Of a DNA stretch of 64,000 nt, positions 53,977 to 61,720 are shown piece after piece (position 1 is the first letter of the stretch; the number at the start of each line of letters is the position of its first letter). The notes under the pieces were generated by a model. That model did no database searches and was not told where the DNA came from. It saw nothing but the letters and a program-made list of their open reading frames with translations. The DNA is from a virus. A program made the position numbers and the translations under genes. Where the stretch lies: IMG/VR virus record IMGVR_UViG_3300032242_002041, positions 1 to 64,000 of that record; one strand, written 5' to 3'.

Positions 53977-53984
53977 TATTTACC
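53977..53984 (-). promoter_or_regulatory. Late-promoter-like box GGTAAATA, 5 nt from ATG
   Basis: The box lies exactly 5 nt before ATG 53971 of the tape measure gene, in the 26-nt divergent gap with the gp26-like gene. Confidence 0.45.
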
Positions 53985-53997
53985 GAGGTAAGAAAAC

Positions 53998-54837
53998 ATG
54001 AATCTAAACAATCCACTTAAACAGTATTTTAGACAACCGGCAATCTACGTCCGACTGCCCAGTCAGGGTCAAAGTTACCCTGCAGGTGCTCTAACCATGC
54101 CACCAACAGGCGAATTACCAGTGTATCCAATGACTGCCATTGACGAAATTACCTATCGTACACCAGATGCGTTATACAATGGACAAGCCACAGTCAACGT
54201 AATACAAAGCTGTATTCCTGATATCAAAGATGCTTGGGCAGTTCCTTCTACCGACACCGATACCCTGTTAATAGCTATACGCATAGCCACCTACGGGCAT
54301 GATATGGATTTTGGCACTGTTTGTCCATCCTGTAGAAAAGAGTCAGAACAAACATTGGATTTGCGTAATGTCTTGGATTCTATGCGTCCAGCTGATTATA
54401 GTAAAACTGTACAGGCTGGCGATATGGAAATATTTTTCAAACCATTGAATTACAAGAATATCAATGACAACAACGCAATACAGTATGAAAATCAAAAACT
54501 CTTACAGATGTTGCCCGATACTGCTGTACCCGACGCTGAAAAAATGACAGCCTTGACTGCTGCTTTAAAAAGAATTACCGATATTACAGTAAGTGCAATT
54601 GGACAAAGTATTTCTGCAATAAAAACTCCACAGGCTTTGGTCAACGAGCCTGCTTTCATTGAAGAATTCTTAACAAATTGTGATCGAAAACTGTTTAATC
54701 AAATTCGTGATTTTATTATCAATCTCAAGGTTAATTCAGAAATGCAACCACTTAAGATAACATGCCCTGATTGTAATCACACATACGAACAAAGTATTAC
54801 ATTGGACATGTCCAGTTTTTTCGGGTCCGCCTCTTAG
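53998..54837 (+). CDS. gp26: gp26-like baseplate hub/tape measure chaperone
   Basis: The 279-residue protein matches the T4 gp26 family: LPSQGQSYPAGALTMPPTGE, YPMTAIDEITYRTPDAL and VQSCIPDIKDAW-type VIQSCIPDIKDAW. It has two CxxC pairs, C109/C112 (CPSC) and C256/C259 (CPDC), which may bind zinc. In T4, gp26 and gp51 are needed for hub assembly and are thought to act on the tape measure. GAGGTAAG precedes the start. Its end carries the T-TTT-TTC slippery heptamer described below. Confidence 0.8.
   Translation: MNLNNPLKQYFRQPAIYVRLPSQGQSYPAGALTMPPTGELPVYPMTAIDEITYRTPDALYNGQATVNVIQSCIPDIKDAWAVPSTDTDTLLIAIRIATYGHDMDFGTVCPSCRKESEQTLDLRNVLDSMRPADYSKTVQAGDMEIFFKPLNYKNINDNNAIQYENQKLLQMLPDTAVPDAEKMTALTAALKRITDITVSAIGQSISAIKTPQALVNEPAFIEEFLTNCDRKLFNQIRDFIINLKVNSEMQPLKITCPDCNHTYEQSITLDMSSFFGSAS
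54816..54822 (+). promoter_or_regulatory. Slippery heptamer T TTT TTC
   Basis: The heptamer is in the correct zero-frame phase (agT TTT TTC) 8 nt before the in-frame TAG of gp26. An imperfect stem (TCTGA..CCA with TGG..TCAGA, 54846-54875) lies about 24 nt downstream. Confidence 0.6.
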
Positions 54838-55052
54838 TCTCGACATCTGACCAGATTAGCAAGATGGTTGATCAGATGGAAAAAGACACAGTTAATATCA
54901 GACGAGAGGCGTTGCAAATGGCCTGGTATATGCGTGGAGGATTGTCTTACGATCAAGCTCTGCAGCTCAGCGTCAGTGAGCGTACATTAATCAGCGAATT
55001 AATTAAAGAAAACTTAGACACCACCAAAAAATCAGGATTACCTTTTTTCTAA
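54816..55052 (+). CDS. Predicted -1 frameshift extension of the gp26-like protein (gp51-like position)
   Basis: At T TTT TTC (54816-54822) the gp26 frame can slip by -1 into a frame open to 55052, adding 76 residues and making a 351-residue fusion. If read alone it would start at ATG 54864 (MVDQMEKDTVNIRREALQ), with no good Shine-Dalgarno. The extension is helical and includes YMRGGLSYDQALQLSVSE and ELIKENL. Tail chaperones of lambda (G/T) and P2 (E/E') use such a shift, P2 at T TTT TTG. Position after gp26 is that of T4 gene 51. Confidence 0.65.
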   Translation, partial: FFRVRLLVSTSDQISKMVDQMEKDTVNIRREALQMAWYMRGGLSYDQALQLSVSERTLISELIKENLDTTKKSGLPFF

Positions 55053-55558
55053 TGTTAGATCTAGCAACTGTAAAACAAGCGATAGAGCAGTGGATAGTAG
55101 ACTTCGTTGAAGTTCCACATCCAGCACTTGGTGGCTGGGCTCCTTGTCCGTATGCTCGTAAGGCTCGCCTTGAACAAGCCTATGAAGTAAGGTTGGGCAC
55201 AGACCCCTATGTTGACTTGCTGGAAATTTCTAAAACTGGCCTAAACGGTAAAAGTGTCATTGTCGTTGCTTATGATCCTGCACACTGGGAATACCGATAT
55301 TTTAGTGAAAGCCTAAAAGCTGCAAACATTGTGCATTTACTTGACCGTGACCTCCTGGCCTTGGAGGATCATCCTGGAGACCCAGAAATTGTCAACGGCG
55401 TTTCAATGAATCAAGGAACCTATGCCTTGGCCTTGGTCCAGAGTCTCAGTGACCTGAATGAAAAAGCCAAGGCCATGGCTCGCAAAGGATTTTATGCAAC
55501 GTGGCCAGAAGAATATTTACAAGCATTGTTTGAAAACCGCAAGGATCCTAGACTGTGA
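55052..55558 (+). CDS. Conserved hypothetical protein (168 aa)
   Basis: I do not recognise it. The protein starts MLDLATVKQAIEQWIVDFV and includes HPALGGWAPCPYARKARLEQ, then GKSVIVVAYDPAHW and MNQGTYALALVQSLSDLNEK. The pattern suggests a small alpha/beta protein. Its start codon shares its first base with the stop of the frameshift extension, and it overlaps the next gene by 4 nt (GTGA/ATGA-type overlap at 55555). It belongs to a five-gene plus-strand operon with gp26. Confidence 0.6.
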   Translation: MLDLATVKQAIEQWIVDFVEVPHPALGGWAPCPYARKARLEQAYEVRLGTDPYVDLLEISKTGLNGKSVIVVAYDPAHWEYRYFSESLKAANIVHLLDRDLLALEDHPGDPEIVNGVSMNQGTYALALVQSLSDLNEKAKAMARKGFYATWPEEYLQALFENRKDPRL

Positions 55559-55989
55559 CTTATCAGTTTGCTAGAATACGATTAGCAGAAACTACCTACC
55601 AGGCCACAGTAGAATGGGAATATCTGCATGAGCCTAACATTGTACAGCTCAAAGACATTTACAGAACCTACTGCATCTATAAACACTTTGCTAGTGTTAT
55701 GCCATTATTTGATAGTCAGTTTACAGATCCTGATACAGATGTTGTTGGTTACAGAGAAGAAGGGCAACTAGTAGCGTTTAGTTTGATGAAACGCTACGAT
55801 GAGCAAAACGTTCTAGCCAGTCAGTTTGCATGGACCTATCATAATCCACGAACAAGACTAGGCATAGAAAGTTTAAAAACAGAGTGTGCTATCTATAGAG
55901 AACGCGGATTTAAGTTCTTGTACTTAGATCAAGCACATCTGTACAAGCAAGGCTTAGAAGGCTTTGAAATTTTAGGGACACTACAATAA
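55555..55989 (+). CDS. GNAT-like acyltransferase-type protein (144 aa)
   Basis: The translated start overlaps the previous stop. The protein has GYREEGQLVAFSLMKRYD, then TRLGIESLKTECAIYRERGFKFLYLDQAH, in the order beta-strand 4, acyl-CoA-loop-like region, helix, beta-strand 5 that GNAT or arginyltransferase-like folds show. No full acetyl-CoA motif (RxxGxG/A) is present, so the assignment is tentative. The substrate is unknown. It is coupled to the DUF6614 gene (stop/start overlap). Confidence 0.5.
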   Translation: MTYQFARIRLAETTYQATVEWEYLHEPNIVQLKDIYRTYCIYKHFASVMPLFDSQFTDPDTDVVGYREEGQLVAFSLMKRYDEQNVLASQFAWTYHNPRTRLGIESLKTECAIYRERGFKFLYLDQAHLYKQGLEGFEILGTLQ

Positions 55990-56324
55990 TGGCAGATTTA
56001 TACACAATTTGGGCAAACAAAGAAGGCGACATCTCAGACCTAGACTGGACCAACGGAATGCGTAGCTTTTTTGATCACTTAGTTGCAGAAGGCAAAATGG
56101 AATCATACAGAATTACTCGTTGTAAAATGGGCTTCCGCAGTATTGCTGATATGCCTGAATGGATGATTTTAATGGAATTTAAAAATATGGCTCAAATGGA
56201 TGAGGCCTTTAAGAGAGTTGCTCCATTAGAAGGCGAACTCGAAGTGAAACATAAATCATTTAATCAGTTTGTTAGTGGAGACATTCAACATGCACTGTTT
56301 AGAGATTGGCCTGATCAATTCTAA
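55989..56324 (+). CDS. DUF6614 family protein (111 aa)
   Basis: The protein MADLYTIWANKEGDISDLDW, then GKMESYRITRCKMGFR and DMAQLDEAFKRVA-type NMAQMDEAFKRVAPLEGE, ending with HALFRDWPDQF, matches DUF6614, a small alpha/beta barrel-like family seen in aquatic phages and bacteria. Its function is not known. It ends the plus-strand operon, and hairpins follow directly. Confidence 0.75.
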   Translation: MADLYTIWANKEGDISDLDWTNGMRSFFDHLVAEGKMESYRITRCKMGFRSIADMPEWMILMEFKNMAQMDEAFKRVAPLEGELEVKHKSFNQFVSGDIQHALFRDWPDQF

Positions 56325-56742
56325 ACGAACTTATATGAGATCTCTTAGAGATCTATGTCTTTCGTTACACTCAGACATGATTGTTTTTCTTTAGCATTAT
56401 CTAGATTACGCGGTCACAATTCACCGTATGCACGGTGAACTGACTTCTACATTATCTGAGTGTAGCTGTCATTTATCATAATGAGATTGTCTTACGACGC
56501 GGAGGCGGTTGACCGGTACCCCCTACTCAAGCTTCACATATCAACGGAACCCTAGTGACCCGACGATAAATCCAAGTCCTACGAGCATGGGTCGTATCTT
56601 TTTCAACGGAGCCCAAACCATTTGTTGCCTTAAGTTAGCAATTGCCTTTCACACGCAAGCCATTCTGGACCGGGTATTGCACCGTTCCTCCTTGCGAGTC
56701 GAGCATCCTCGACCAAACAGAGTGTGTTGTTGCCTGTCTAGT
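56325..56742. ncRNA. Structured noncoding region, candidate RNA or terminator cluster
   Basis: The 418 nt between the two convergent gene ends carry no convincing gene. They hold several clear hairpins: AGATCTC/GAGATCT (56338-56354), ATGTCT/AGACAT (56355-56378) followed by a T-rich run, TTCACCGT/ACGGTGAA (56420-56439) flanked by GTCA/TGAC, CTACA/TGTAG near 56447, and GTCGAG/CTCGAC (56698-56713). CpG-rich, stem-rich composition differs from the coding neighbours. The first two may terminate the gp26 operon. The rest might be a structured RNA linked to the GIY-YIG gene. No tRNA T-arm or tmRNA end is recognised. Confidence 0.4.
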
Positions 56743-57171
56743 TTAAATTTTGTTTTTTATGTGACTTCCATGTATACGGCACACAATTTGTCCGTTATAA
56801 TAGTCGTCTGATTCTAATACTCTATGATTAAATTGTTCTCTGGCTTCAATATAACTACATTCTGCTTTTGATTTACAATAAAATAATATTTCTCTTGTAA
56901 AGTTGTCGGCGCCCTGCGCTAGAATATCTTGGTTGAGTTGATCGTTGCTTCCATAGTATAGTTGCCAGTCTGAGTCTATTTTGCTTTTTATTTTCTTACG
57001 TTTTTTGTTGCCGTTTTTTAATTTTACTACCTTGTATGAGGTTTTACTAAATTTTGCTAATTTTTTTCCAATATATTTTCTGCCAGTTATGTTATTTGTA
57101 ATCAAATAAACAAAGCCGACACAGTCTTCGGGTAGTGTTTCAATTTGTGTGTTTTCGTAAAGCCATACCAT
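56743..57171 (-). CDS. GIY-YIG endonuclease, SegE-like
   Basis: The 142-residue protein has GFVYLITNNITGRKYIGKKL (the GIY-YIG pair VYL and KYIGKK), a Lys-rich insertion (KLKNGNKKRKKIKSK) and YYGSNDQLNQDILAQG followed by FTREILFYCKSKAECSYIEA with the catalytic Glu region. This order fits SegE-type endonucleases in T4-like phages. It lies 18 nt from the second radical SAM gene, in the convergent gap. No strong promoter is visible. Confidence 0.82.
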   Translation of the reverse strand: MVWLYENTQIETLPEDCVGFVYLITNNITGRKYIGKKLAKFSKTSYKVVKLKNGNKKRKKIKSKIDSDWQLYYGSNDQLNQDILAQGADNFTREILFYCKSKAECSYIEAREQFNHRVLESDDYYNGQIVCRIHGSHIKNKI

Positions 57172-57189
57172 GGACTTATAGTTATCATA

Positions 57190-58200
57190 TCACCACTCGG
57201 TTGCATATTTTTCATCCACTTTCGTATCAGAACACTTGGTTTGACATTCTTGCCAACGAAATGTTTTTAATTCTGCTGTCCAAAACGGATCAGCTATTAC
57301 ATCTAATAAGGTTCTAGTATGTAGATCAAACTGTTCAGCCAGAGTTTGCCACTCACTGTTGTGCCCGTATCGGTTGGCTACCCAGCAACAAGGAAACAAT
57401 CTACCACGAGCGTCTATGTACAAGCCCTTGTTACCAATTTCACACAAAGGTTTAACGCCGTTGATCTCAGTCGCCGACTTGTACAATTGTATATTTTTTT
57501 CGTTTACACGATTGTTAATGCCACGTGAGCTTAACAGTATAACATCTCTTTCAAATCTATGCGACCCGCTGACAAACTTACGACTAGGTTCCAACGGATC
57601 ATCAATGCCGTAACTGGGATAAACACTGCCAAATTTGGTAGAACGTGTAAGTTGAAATGCATCCATGCCCAGTTTCGTTGCTAAAGATTTCATATAGTCA
57701 ACGTGATCTTCGTTGAACTTAAAGGCTATAGCGGCCCACACCAATCGACACTTGCTTACGGCTCTTAGAGTTTCAATTCCCAGCACGATTGATACAAAAT
57801 CACTGTTTACACGATATAGATTATTACTGGCGTTATCGTAACCGTCTACGCTAAAATGCACTGTGTCTTGATCTGTTAACACAGAGCCTAGCCCTTGCCA
57901 CCATTCAGGCTTCTTGTGTGAACCATTGGTAACAATAACTATCTGCACAGGTTTAATGCGTTTGATATACTCAATTACAGGAATAAGATCGTGTGCATAT
58001 ATAGGGTCGCCATCATCGCCACAGAATGTAATTTTCTCAACATTTTTTAATATAAAATCTTCTGTAAAGTTACGTTTAAAGAACGCTAAATCTAATTCAG
58101 TATTAACTAACCCATTGGGAACTTCCTGCCGGGCGCACCGAGGGCACCGTAAGGTACACTTACTGCTGATCTCAATATGGAAGTGCCAAGTTGCTAACAT
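57190..58200 (-). CDS. Radical SAM enzyme with SPASM/twitch-like end
   Basis: The 336-residue protein carries C15, C19 and C22 (KCTLRCPRCARQ), the radical SAM cluster motif, then FCGDDGDPIYAH (a GGEP-like loop) and HFSVDGYDNASNN. Near the C-terminus GVKPLCEIG, LFPCCWVANRY and ECQTKCSD give the cysteines of a SPASM or twitch domain, which binds extra iron-sulfur clusters. Such enzymes usually modify peptides or proteins. It starts within the stop of the upstream gene, so it is coupled to the methyltransferase-like genes. Confidence 0.85.
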   Translation of the reverse strand: MLATWHFHIEISSKCTLRCPRCARQEVPNGLVNTELDLAFFKRNFTEDFILKNVEKITFCGDDGDPIYAHDLIPVIEYIKRIKPVQIVIVTNGSHKKPEWWQGLGSVLTDQDTVHFSVDGYDNASNNLYRVNSDFVSIVLGIETLRAVSKCRLVWAAIAFKFNEDHVDYMKSLATKLGMDAFQLTRSTKFGSVYPSYGIDDPLEPSRKFVSGSHRFERDVILLSSRGINNRVNEKNIQLYKSATEINGVKPLCEIGNKGLYIDARGRLFPCCWVANRYGHNSEWQTLAEQFDLHTRTLLDVIADPFWTAELKTFRWQECQTKCSDTKVDEKYATEW

Positions 58201-58952
58201 AAGTTGACGAATTTATTTCCGGCTAATGCCATCAAACTATATCTTTCTGCCAAGGTTAACTCTGGATTGTTAAAATCATAGTCCTTGTTTATTACTTTAT
58301 TTTGATACGCACCACTGGGTACGTTTTTTTTATTACTGTCTAGCCAAGTATTATACACATAATAAAACTTTGAGTCAATATCAAATTGGTACTTTTTTAA
58401 TACAGAATCAAATGTAGCTTCGTTTTCCAATAACGCAGAAACATTTATATGTTGAGTGCCAACAGTTTGTTTACGAATATGATCAACAGCAACACAATAC
58501 ATAGAGTAATTGACTTTTACTATAGGATCGATAATTTTTGATGCTAATACATTAAAATTTATATCAACTGTTGTTGTTTTATCAATGTTGCTTGCAACTA
58601 CAAACGGTAACGCAATATCGTCGGCTACTATGTCTATTGTAAAATTATCAAACAGGTCAGTGGTATAGTAATGACTTTTGAACCATTGGTGATTTGGCAA
58701 AGAACAATACTCATCCAGTTCAGATGATAATTCTTGAATGTTAACATGGTCTAAGTAATCAGCGTTGGCAATCTTGTCAATATTTTTAGCTGTAGCCCAG
58801 TTAACTTTTGAAAAATCTGTACCAGTTTTGCCATTACTTTCTATGGCAGTATACTTTATGTTGACAACTGATTCAGGCGAGCCAAGCGATTTAAGATATA
58901 AAATCATATCGCCACCTGCTCCACCACTCCATCGTAAAATCTTGGCCGCCAT
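58194..58952 (-). CDS. Unknown protein with glycine-rich N-terminal loop (252 aa)
   Basis: The start MAAKILRWSGGAGGDMILYL has a Gly-rich loop similar in form to nucleotide or PAPS-binding loops of P-loop sulfotransferase-like proteins, but I cannot confirm it. The rest has DIALPFVVASNIDKTTTVD and ends with LTLAERYSLMALAGNKFVNL. It starts on a TAATG overlap with the previous gene and ends within the start of the second radical SAM gene. It could be a substrate-binding or group-transfer partner. Confidence 0.55.
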   Translation of the reverse strand: MAAKILRWSGGAGGDMILYLKSLGSPESVVNIKYTAIESNGKTGTDFSKVNWATAKNIDKIANADYLDHVNIQELSSELDEYCSLPNHQWFKSHYYTTDLFDNFTIDIVADDIALPFVVASNIDKTTTVDINFNVLASKIIDPIVKVNYSMYCVAVDHIRKQTVGTQHINVSALLENEATFDSVLKKYQFDIDSKFYYVYNTWLDSNKKNVPSGAYQNKVINKDYDFNNPELTLAERYSLMALAGNKFVNLC

Positions 58953-59488
58953 TATTTCTTCCTAACAATTACAATAGAATTGTTAATTTGTTGTCCGTTG
59001 GTTTTTTCTAATACATTTTTATATGTTGTAGTAAGCCTATTAAAATGGACACGGACAAACGGTACAGTACAAATCACTTGGCCGCCTGCTGGTACATACT
59101 CTAACAACTGATCTAAATTATCAACTAGCTGATCCACTGTTTGGTGGTGTACCCAATAATCGCTGTGTAGTATGACTAGATTTGTTGACAATAGCTTATT
59201 CAGAACAAGACGGTACAGTGCTGGGTTCTCGGGCTCTACAAATAGAGTTGACTTGTGAAATTCTAAATTGGCATTTTTAAACATTTTAAGCTCAAGGTAT
59301 GTGGCATCAAAATCTAAACGCCAACTTCCGCTAAACATAAAAGTTGTTTTCCCGGGTAATATCATATTTTTAACACAGTCAAGCACATCTGTATCTATAG
59401 GATAAGATAAAAATTTACAACGATTTGCCAACGTACCTGGATCGTCAAGTAATTTAGATTCTGTTACATAAGAATTAACAATATTCAT
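58952..59488 (-). CDS. Methyltransferase-like protein (178 aa)
   Basis: I choose ATG 59488 (MNIVNSYVTESKLLDD), which overlaps the upstream stop (ATGA). The C-terminal half, TNLVILHSDYWVHHQTVDQL, then LLEYVPAGGQVICTVPFVRV and NRLTTTYKNVLEKTN, looks like the later strands of a class I SAM methyltransferase (motif 'L..GG....vPf'). The classical motif I is missing. It could be a divergent methyltransferase or a non-catalytic relative. Confidence 0.5.
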   Translation of the reverse strand: MNIVNSYVTESKLLDDPGTLANRCKFLSYPIDTDVLDCVKNMILPGKTTFMFSGSWRLDFDATYLELKMFKNANLEFHKSTLFVEPENPALYRLVLNKLLSTNLVILHSDYWVHHQTVDQLVDNLDQLLEYVPAGGQVICTVPFVRVHFNRLTTTYKNVLEKTNGQQINNSIVIVRKK

Positions 59489-59973
59489 TGTGCAACCCTT
59501 AGATGAAATCGTGTCAATGGATGTATCCAATTAAACTTGTTGCCAAAATCAAGTCCACATGGTTGGTATTGTTCAACTGTTGCGTTTATGTTTTTGGTAA
59601 TAAATTGCTCAATAGCAGTGTCATAGTCAGCAGACAACGTGGAATCATAGCAGTTGGCCTGTGCCACATACTTGTTCAGTGACAGATAAATTAAGGATCC
59701 TGGAAGCATTTGATTTTTTATTATACCATTGATGTTGGAAACAAGATCGTCAAAATTAAATTCTTGTAACTGTATATAGATACAAAAATCTACCGGTTCT
59801 GAATCTACAAATTCAACAAAGTCAGCAAAGTAATCAATCGCGCCTATTGCTAACGCTTGTTTATAATTGCCACGATTGATTATATCTATCAAGTCTTGAT
59901 CCTGCTGTATACGGCACTGGCCTTCAAATAAACTCAATTGACCATCGCGGTCTGGTCTAGGATATGTCGACAT
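59485..59973 (-). CDS. Small methyltransferase-like protein (162 aa)
   Basis: The start overlaps the end of gp46 by 17 nt. The middle, ADFVEFVDSEPVDFCIYIQL, then LVSNINGIIKNQMLPGSLIYLSLN, again resembles the C-terminal strands of class I methyltransferases (L-P-G-S-L-I-Y-L-S). The end ELDFGNKFNW-type GLDFGNKFNWIHPLTRFHL may contact substrate. It has no clear SAM-binding motif I. It is likely a relative of its neighbour; function is unknown. Confidence 0.5.
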   Translation of the reverse strand: MSTYPRPDRDGQLSLFEGQCRIQQDQDLIDIINRGNYKQALAIGAIDYFADFVEFVDSEPVDFCIYIQLQEFNFDDLVSNINGIIKNQMLPGSLIYLSLNKYVAQANCYDSTLSADYDTAIEQFITKNINATVEQYQPCGLDFGNKFNWIHPLTRFHLRVAQ

Positions 59974-61720
59974 CGGTGTTATAACTTGTAAATCCGTTTT
60001 CTTTGACCACTTTGAGAATATTTTCTACTCGTCCAGCAAGTTCATCTCTATGACTTACTAGCCAAATTGACTTGTGTCGTTCGCGGCTCATCTGTTTTAA
60101 CAAGGCCAACGCACTCTCTACACCAGCAGTATCGAGTCCGTTGTCAATCATTTCGTCTATAAACAGGAGATTAATTGGCTGGTATAAACTTTCAAATACA
60201 TCACGGAATGCCCACGACATACTCAGAATTAGTCGATTACGTTCACCGCGGCTTAGGTTATCAAAGTCCAACTCACGACCTAGCTCTTCAATACCAACGG
60301 TTAAGTCGTTTTGGAATACCACAGTATGCGGCAAGCCCACGCGATCCAAGTAGTGTGTTAGTCTAGCATTTAGATAGCTAAGATTTTGTTCAATAATCTT
60401 CTTACGGATGAAACTGTCTTTGCTTGTGAGCAGTTTGAGTAGGAACTCTTGATGTTCTTGCAAGCGAGTAAGTTCATTAAGTGTGTCATATGAGACCTCC
60501 TGTAAGGCTTGTTGTTGCATTTCTTCAATCTGTTCTGCATAAGGATCTGTTTCCACTTGCTTTGTGGCAATCTGTTGCTCCAAGCTAGTTAATGTAGCTT
60601 GATGTTGAATAGCATCACTCTCTTTGTCATAGAACATCTTGGGCGGCTTACCTAACGTGCCCAAGGCCGTGTGGGCAGTCTCCAGCTCTGATAGGAGGGT
60701 GCTGTAAGTTGTGCCGCTCTCTCGAGCCGTTGCCAGATCACTCTGTTTCGCTTCCATAACCTGTTGGTGCTTACTATCGTGGAAGGGCTGACCACACGTA
60801 TGACATTCATGGTTAGCGAGCGTTTCAATTTCCTTAGATAGTTTGGCGACCAACTTGTCCTCCCGGCCGATGTCCAGTTTGACTCGTGCGATCTGACTCG
60901 ATAGTTCGTTGATATCCTTTCGCTTTTGATCCCACTCCTTGTGATCTTTATGCGCTTGGATCTCCACTGCAATGTCAATTGCCTGTAACGATTGTAAGGC
61001 TTTCTCAAGTTCTTTGATATCTTCGCCATGTTTAGTAGCCCATAATCCTTGTCTACGTTTAAGACTGTCTATTTGTTCTTCGATGCGTTTATTGGCTTCC
61101 TGTATTGCACGAATACGAAATTCTTCTTGCGTAATTCCGTCTTTGGTTTGTTTGTTGAGCTCTTTAATTCGGTCAGCACGTTCACTTAGCATGGTAATGC
61201 CAAGCAATTGCTCAATTATGGTACGCTGATCGTTGGCTTTAAGACTTAAAAATGGTTCAGTATAAGTGTTTAACGCCATGATATGTTTGAACATATCGTG
61301 ACTAAGTCCCAAGGTAGCTTCAATTGACTCTTGCGTTTCTCTTGAATCACCTTGTGCTTCGTCAGTAATGACTTGTTCTTGATTGTTTACATAGAATTTT
61401 AAAATATTGGGTTTACGACCACGCTCAATTTTATAAGTTTGATTTCCAGCTACAAAATCTAAACTGACCAACATGCCCTTGCCGTTGGTCTTATTAACCA
61501 GATTGTCTTTGCGAATATTGCTTAGTGCCTGGCCGTATAATGCATAACTCAGGGCATTTATAATAGTAGTCTTACCAGTACCATTGCGACTACCATCACC
61601 ACCTAGGTCCAAATTTTCTCCTAGTACAAGAGTCAGGTCGGTGCGATCAAAATCAATAGCCTGTGTGGTATTGCCTACACTCATAAAGTTTTTTACAGTA
61701 AGATTTTTAATTTGTATCAT
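59957..61720 (-). CDS. gp46: Recombination nuclease subunit gp46 (Rad50/SbcC-like)
   Basis: The 587-residue ATPase has Walker A with an insertion (NGTGKTTIINALSYALYG after LGENLDLGGDG), a long coiled coil with a zinc hook CHTCGQPF near residue 305, the signature LSRGERNRLILSMSW and Walker B LLFIDEMIDNGLD. With gp47 it processes DNA ends for recombination-dependent replication and degrades host DNA. It overlaps the upstream radical SAM gene by 4 nt and the next gene by 17 nt. Confidence 0.93.
   Translation of the reverse strand: MIQIKNLTVKNFMSVGNTTQAIDFDRTDLTLVLGENLDLGGDGSRNGTGKTTIINALSYALYGQALSNIRKDNLVNKTNGKGMLVSLDFVAGNQTYKIERGRKPNILKFYVNNQEQVITDEAQGDSRETQESIEATLGLSHDMFKHIMALNTYTEPFLSLKANDQRTIIEQLLGITMLSERADRIKELNKQTKDGITQEEFRIRAIQEANKRIEEQIDSLKRRQGLWATKHGEDIKELEKALQSLQAIDIAVEIQAHKDHKEWDQKRKDINELSSQIARVKLDIGREDKLVAKLSKEIETLANHECHTCGQPFHDSKHQQVMEAKQSDLATARESGTTYSTLLSELETAHTALGTLGKPPKMFYDKESDAIQHQATLTSLEQQIATKQVETDPYAEQIEEMQQQALQEVSYDTLNELTRLQEHQEFLLKLLTSKDSFIRKKIIEQNLSYLNARLTHYLDRVGLPHTVVFQNDLTVGIEELGRELDFDNLSRGERNRLILSMSWAFRDVFESLYQPINLLFIDEMIDNGLDTAGVESALALLKQMSRERHKSIWLVSHRDELAGRVENILKVVKENGFTSYNTDVDIS

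Noticed and set aside
53972-54016. N-terminal extension of the tape measure gene
   Set aside because: It overlaps the divergent gp26-like gene start and precedes the late box; the family-like start is MADQYTPEE.
56325-56742. tRNA, tmRNA or group I intron in the noncoding stretch
   Set aside because: I saw no T-arm GTTCRA pattern, no CCA end, no intron core signature and no interrupted gene; only unassigned hairpins can be supported.
56509-56811. 100-residue plus-strand open frame
   Set aside because: It has no ribosome-binding site or family pattern, and runs into the opposite GIY-YIG gene; the region looks like structured noncoding DNA.
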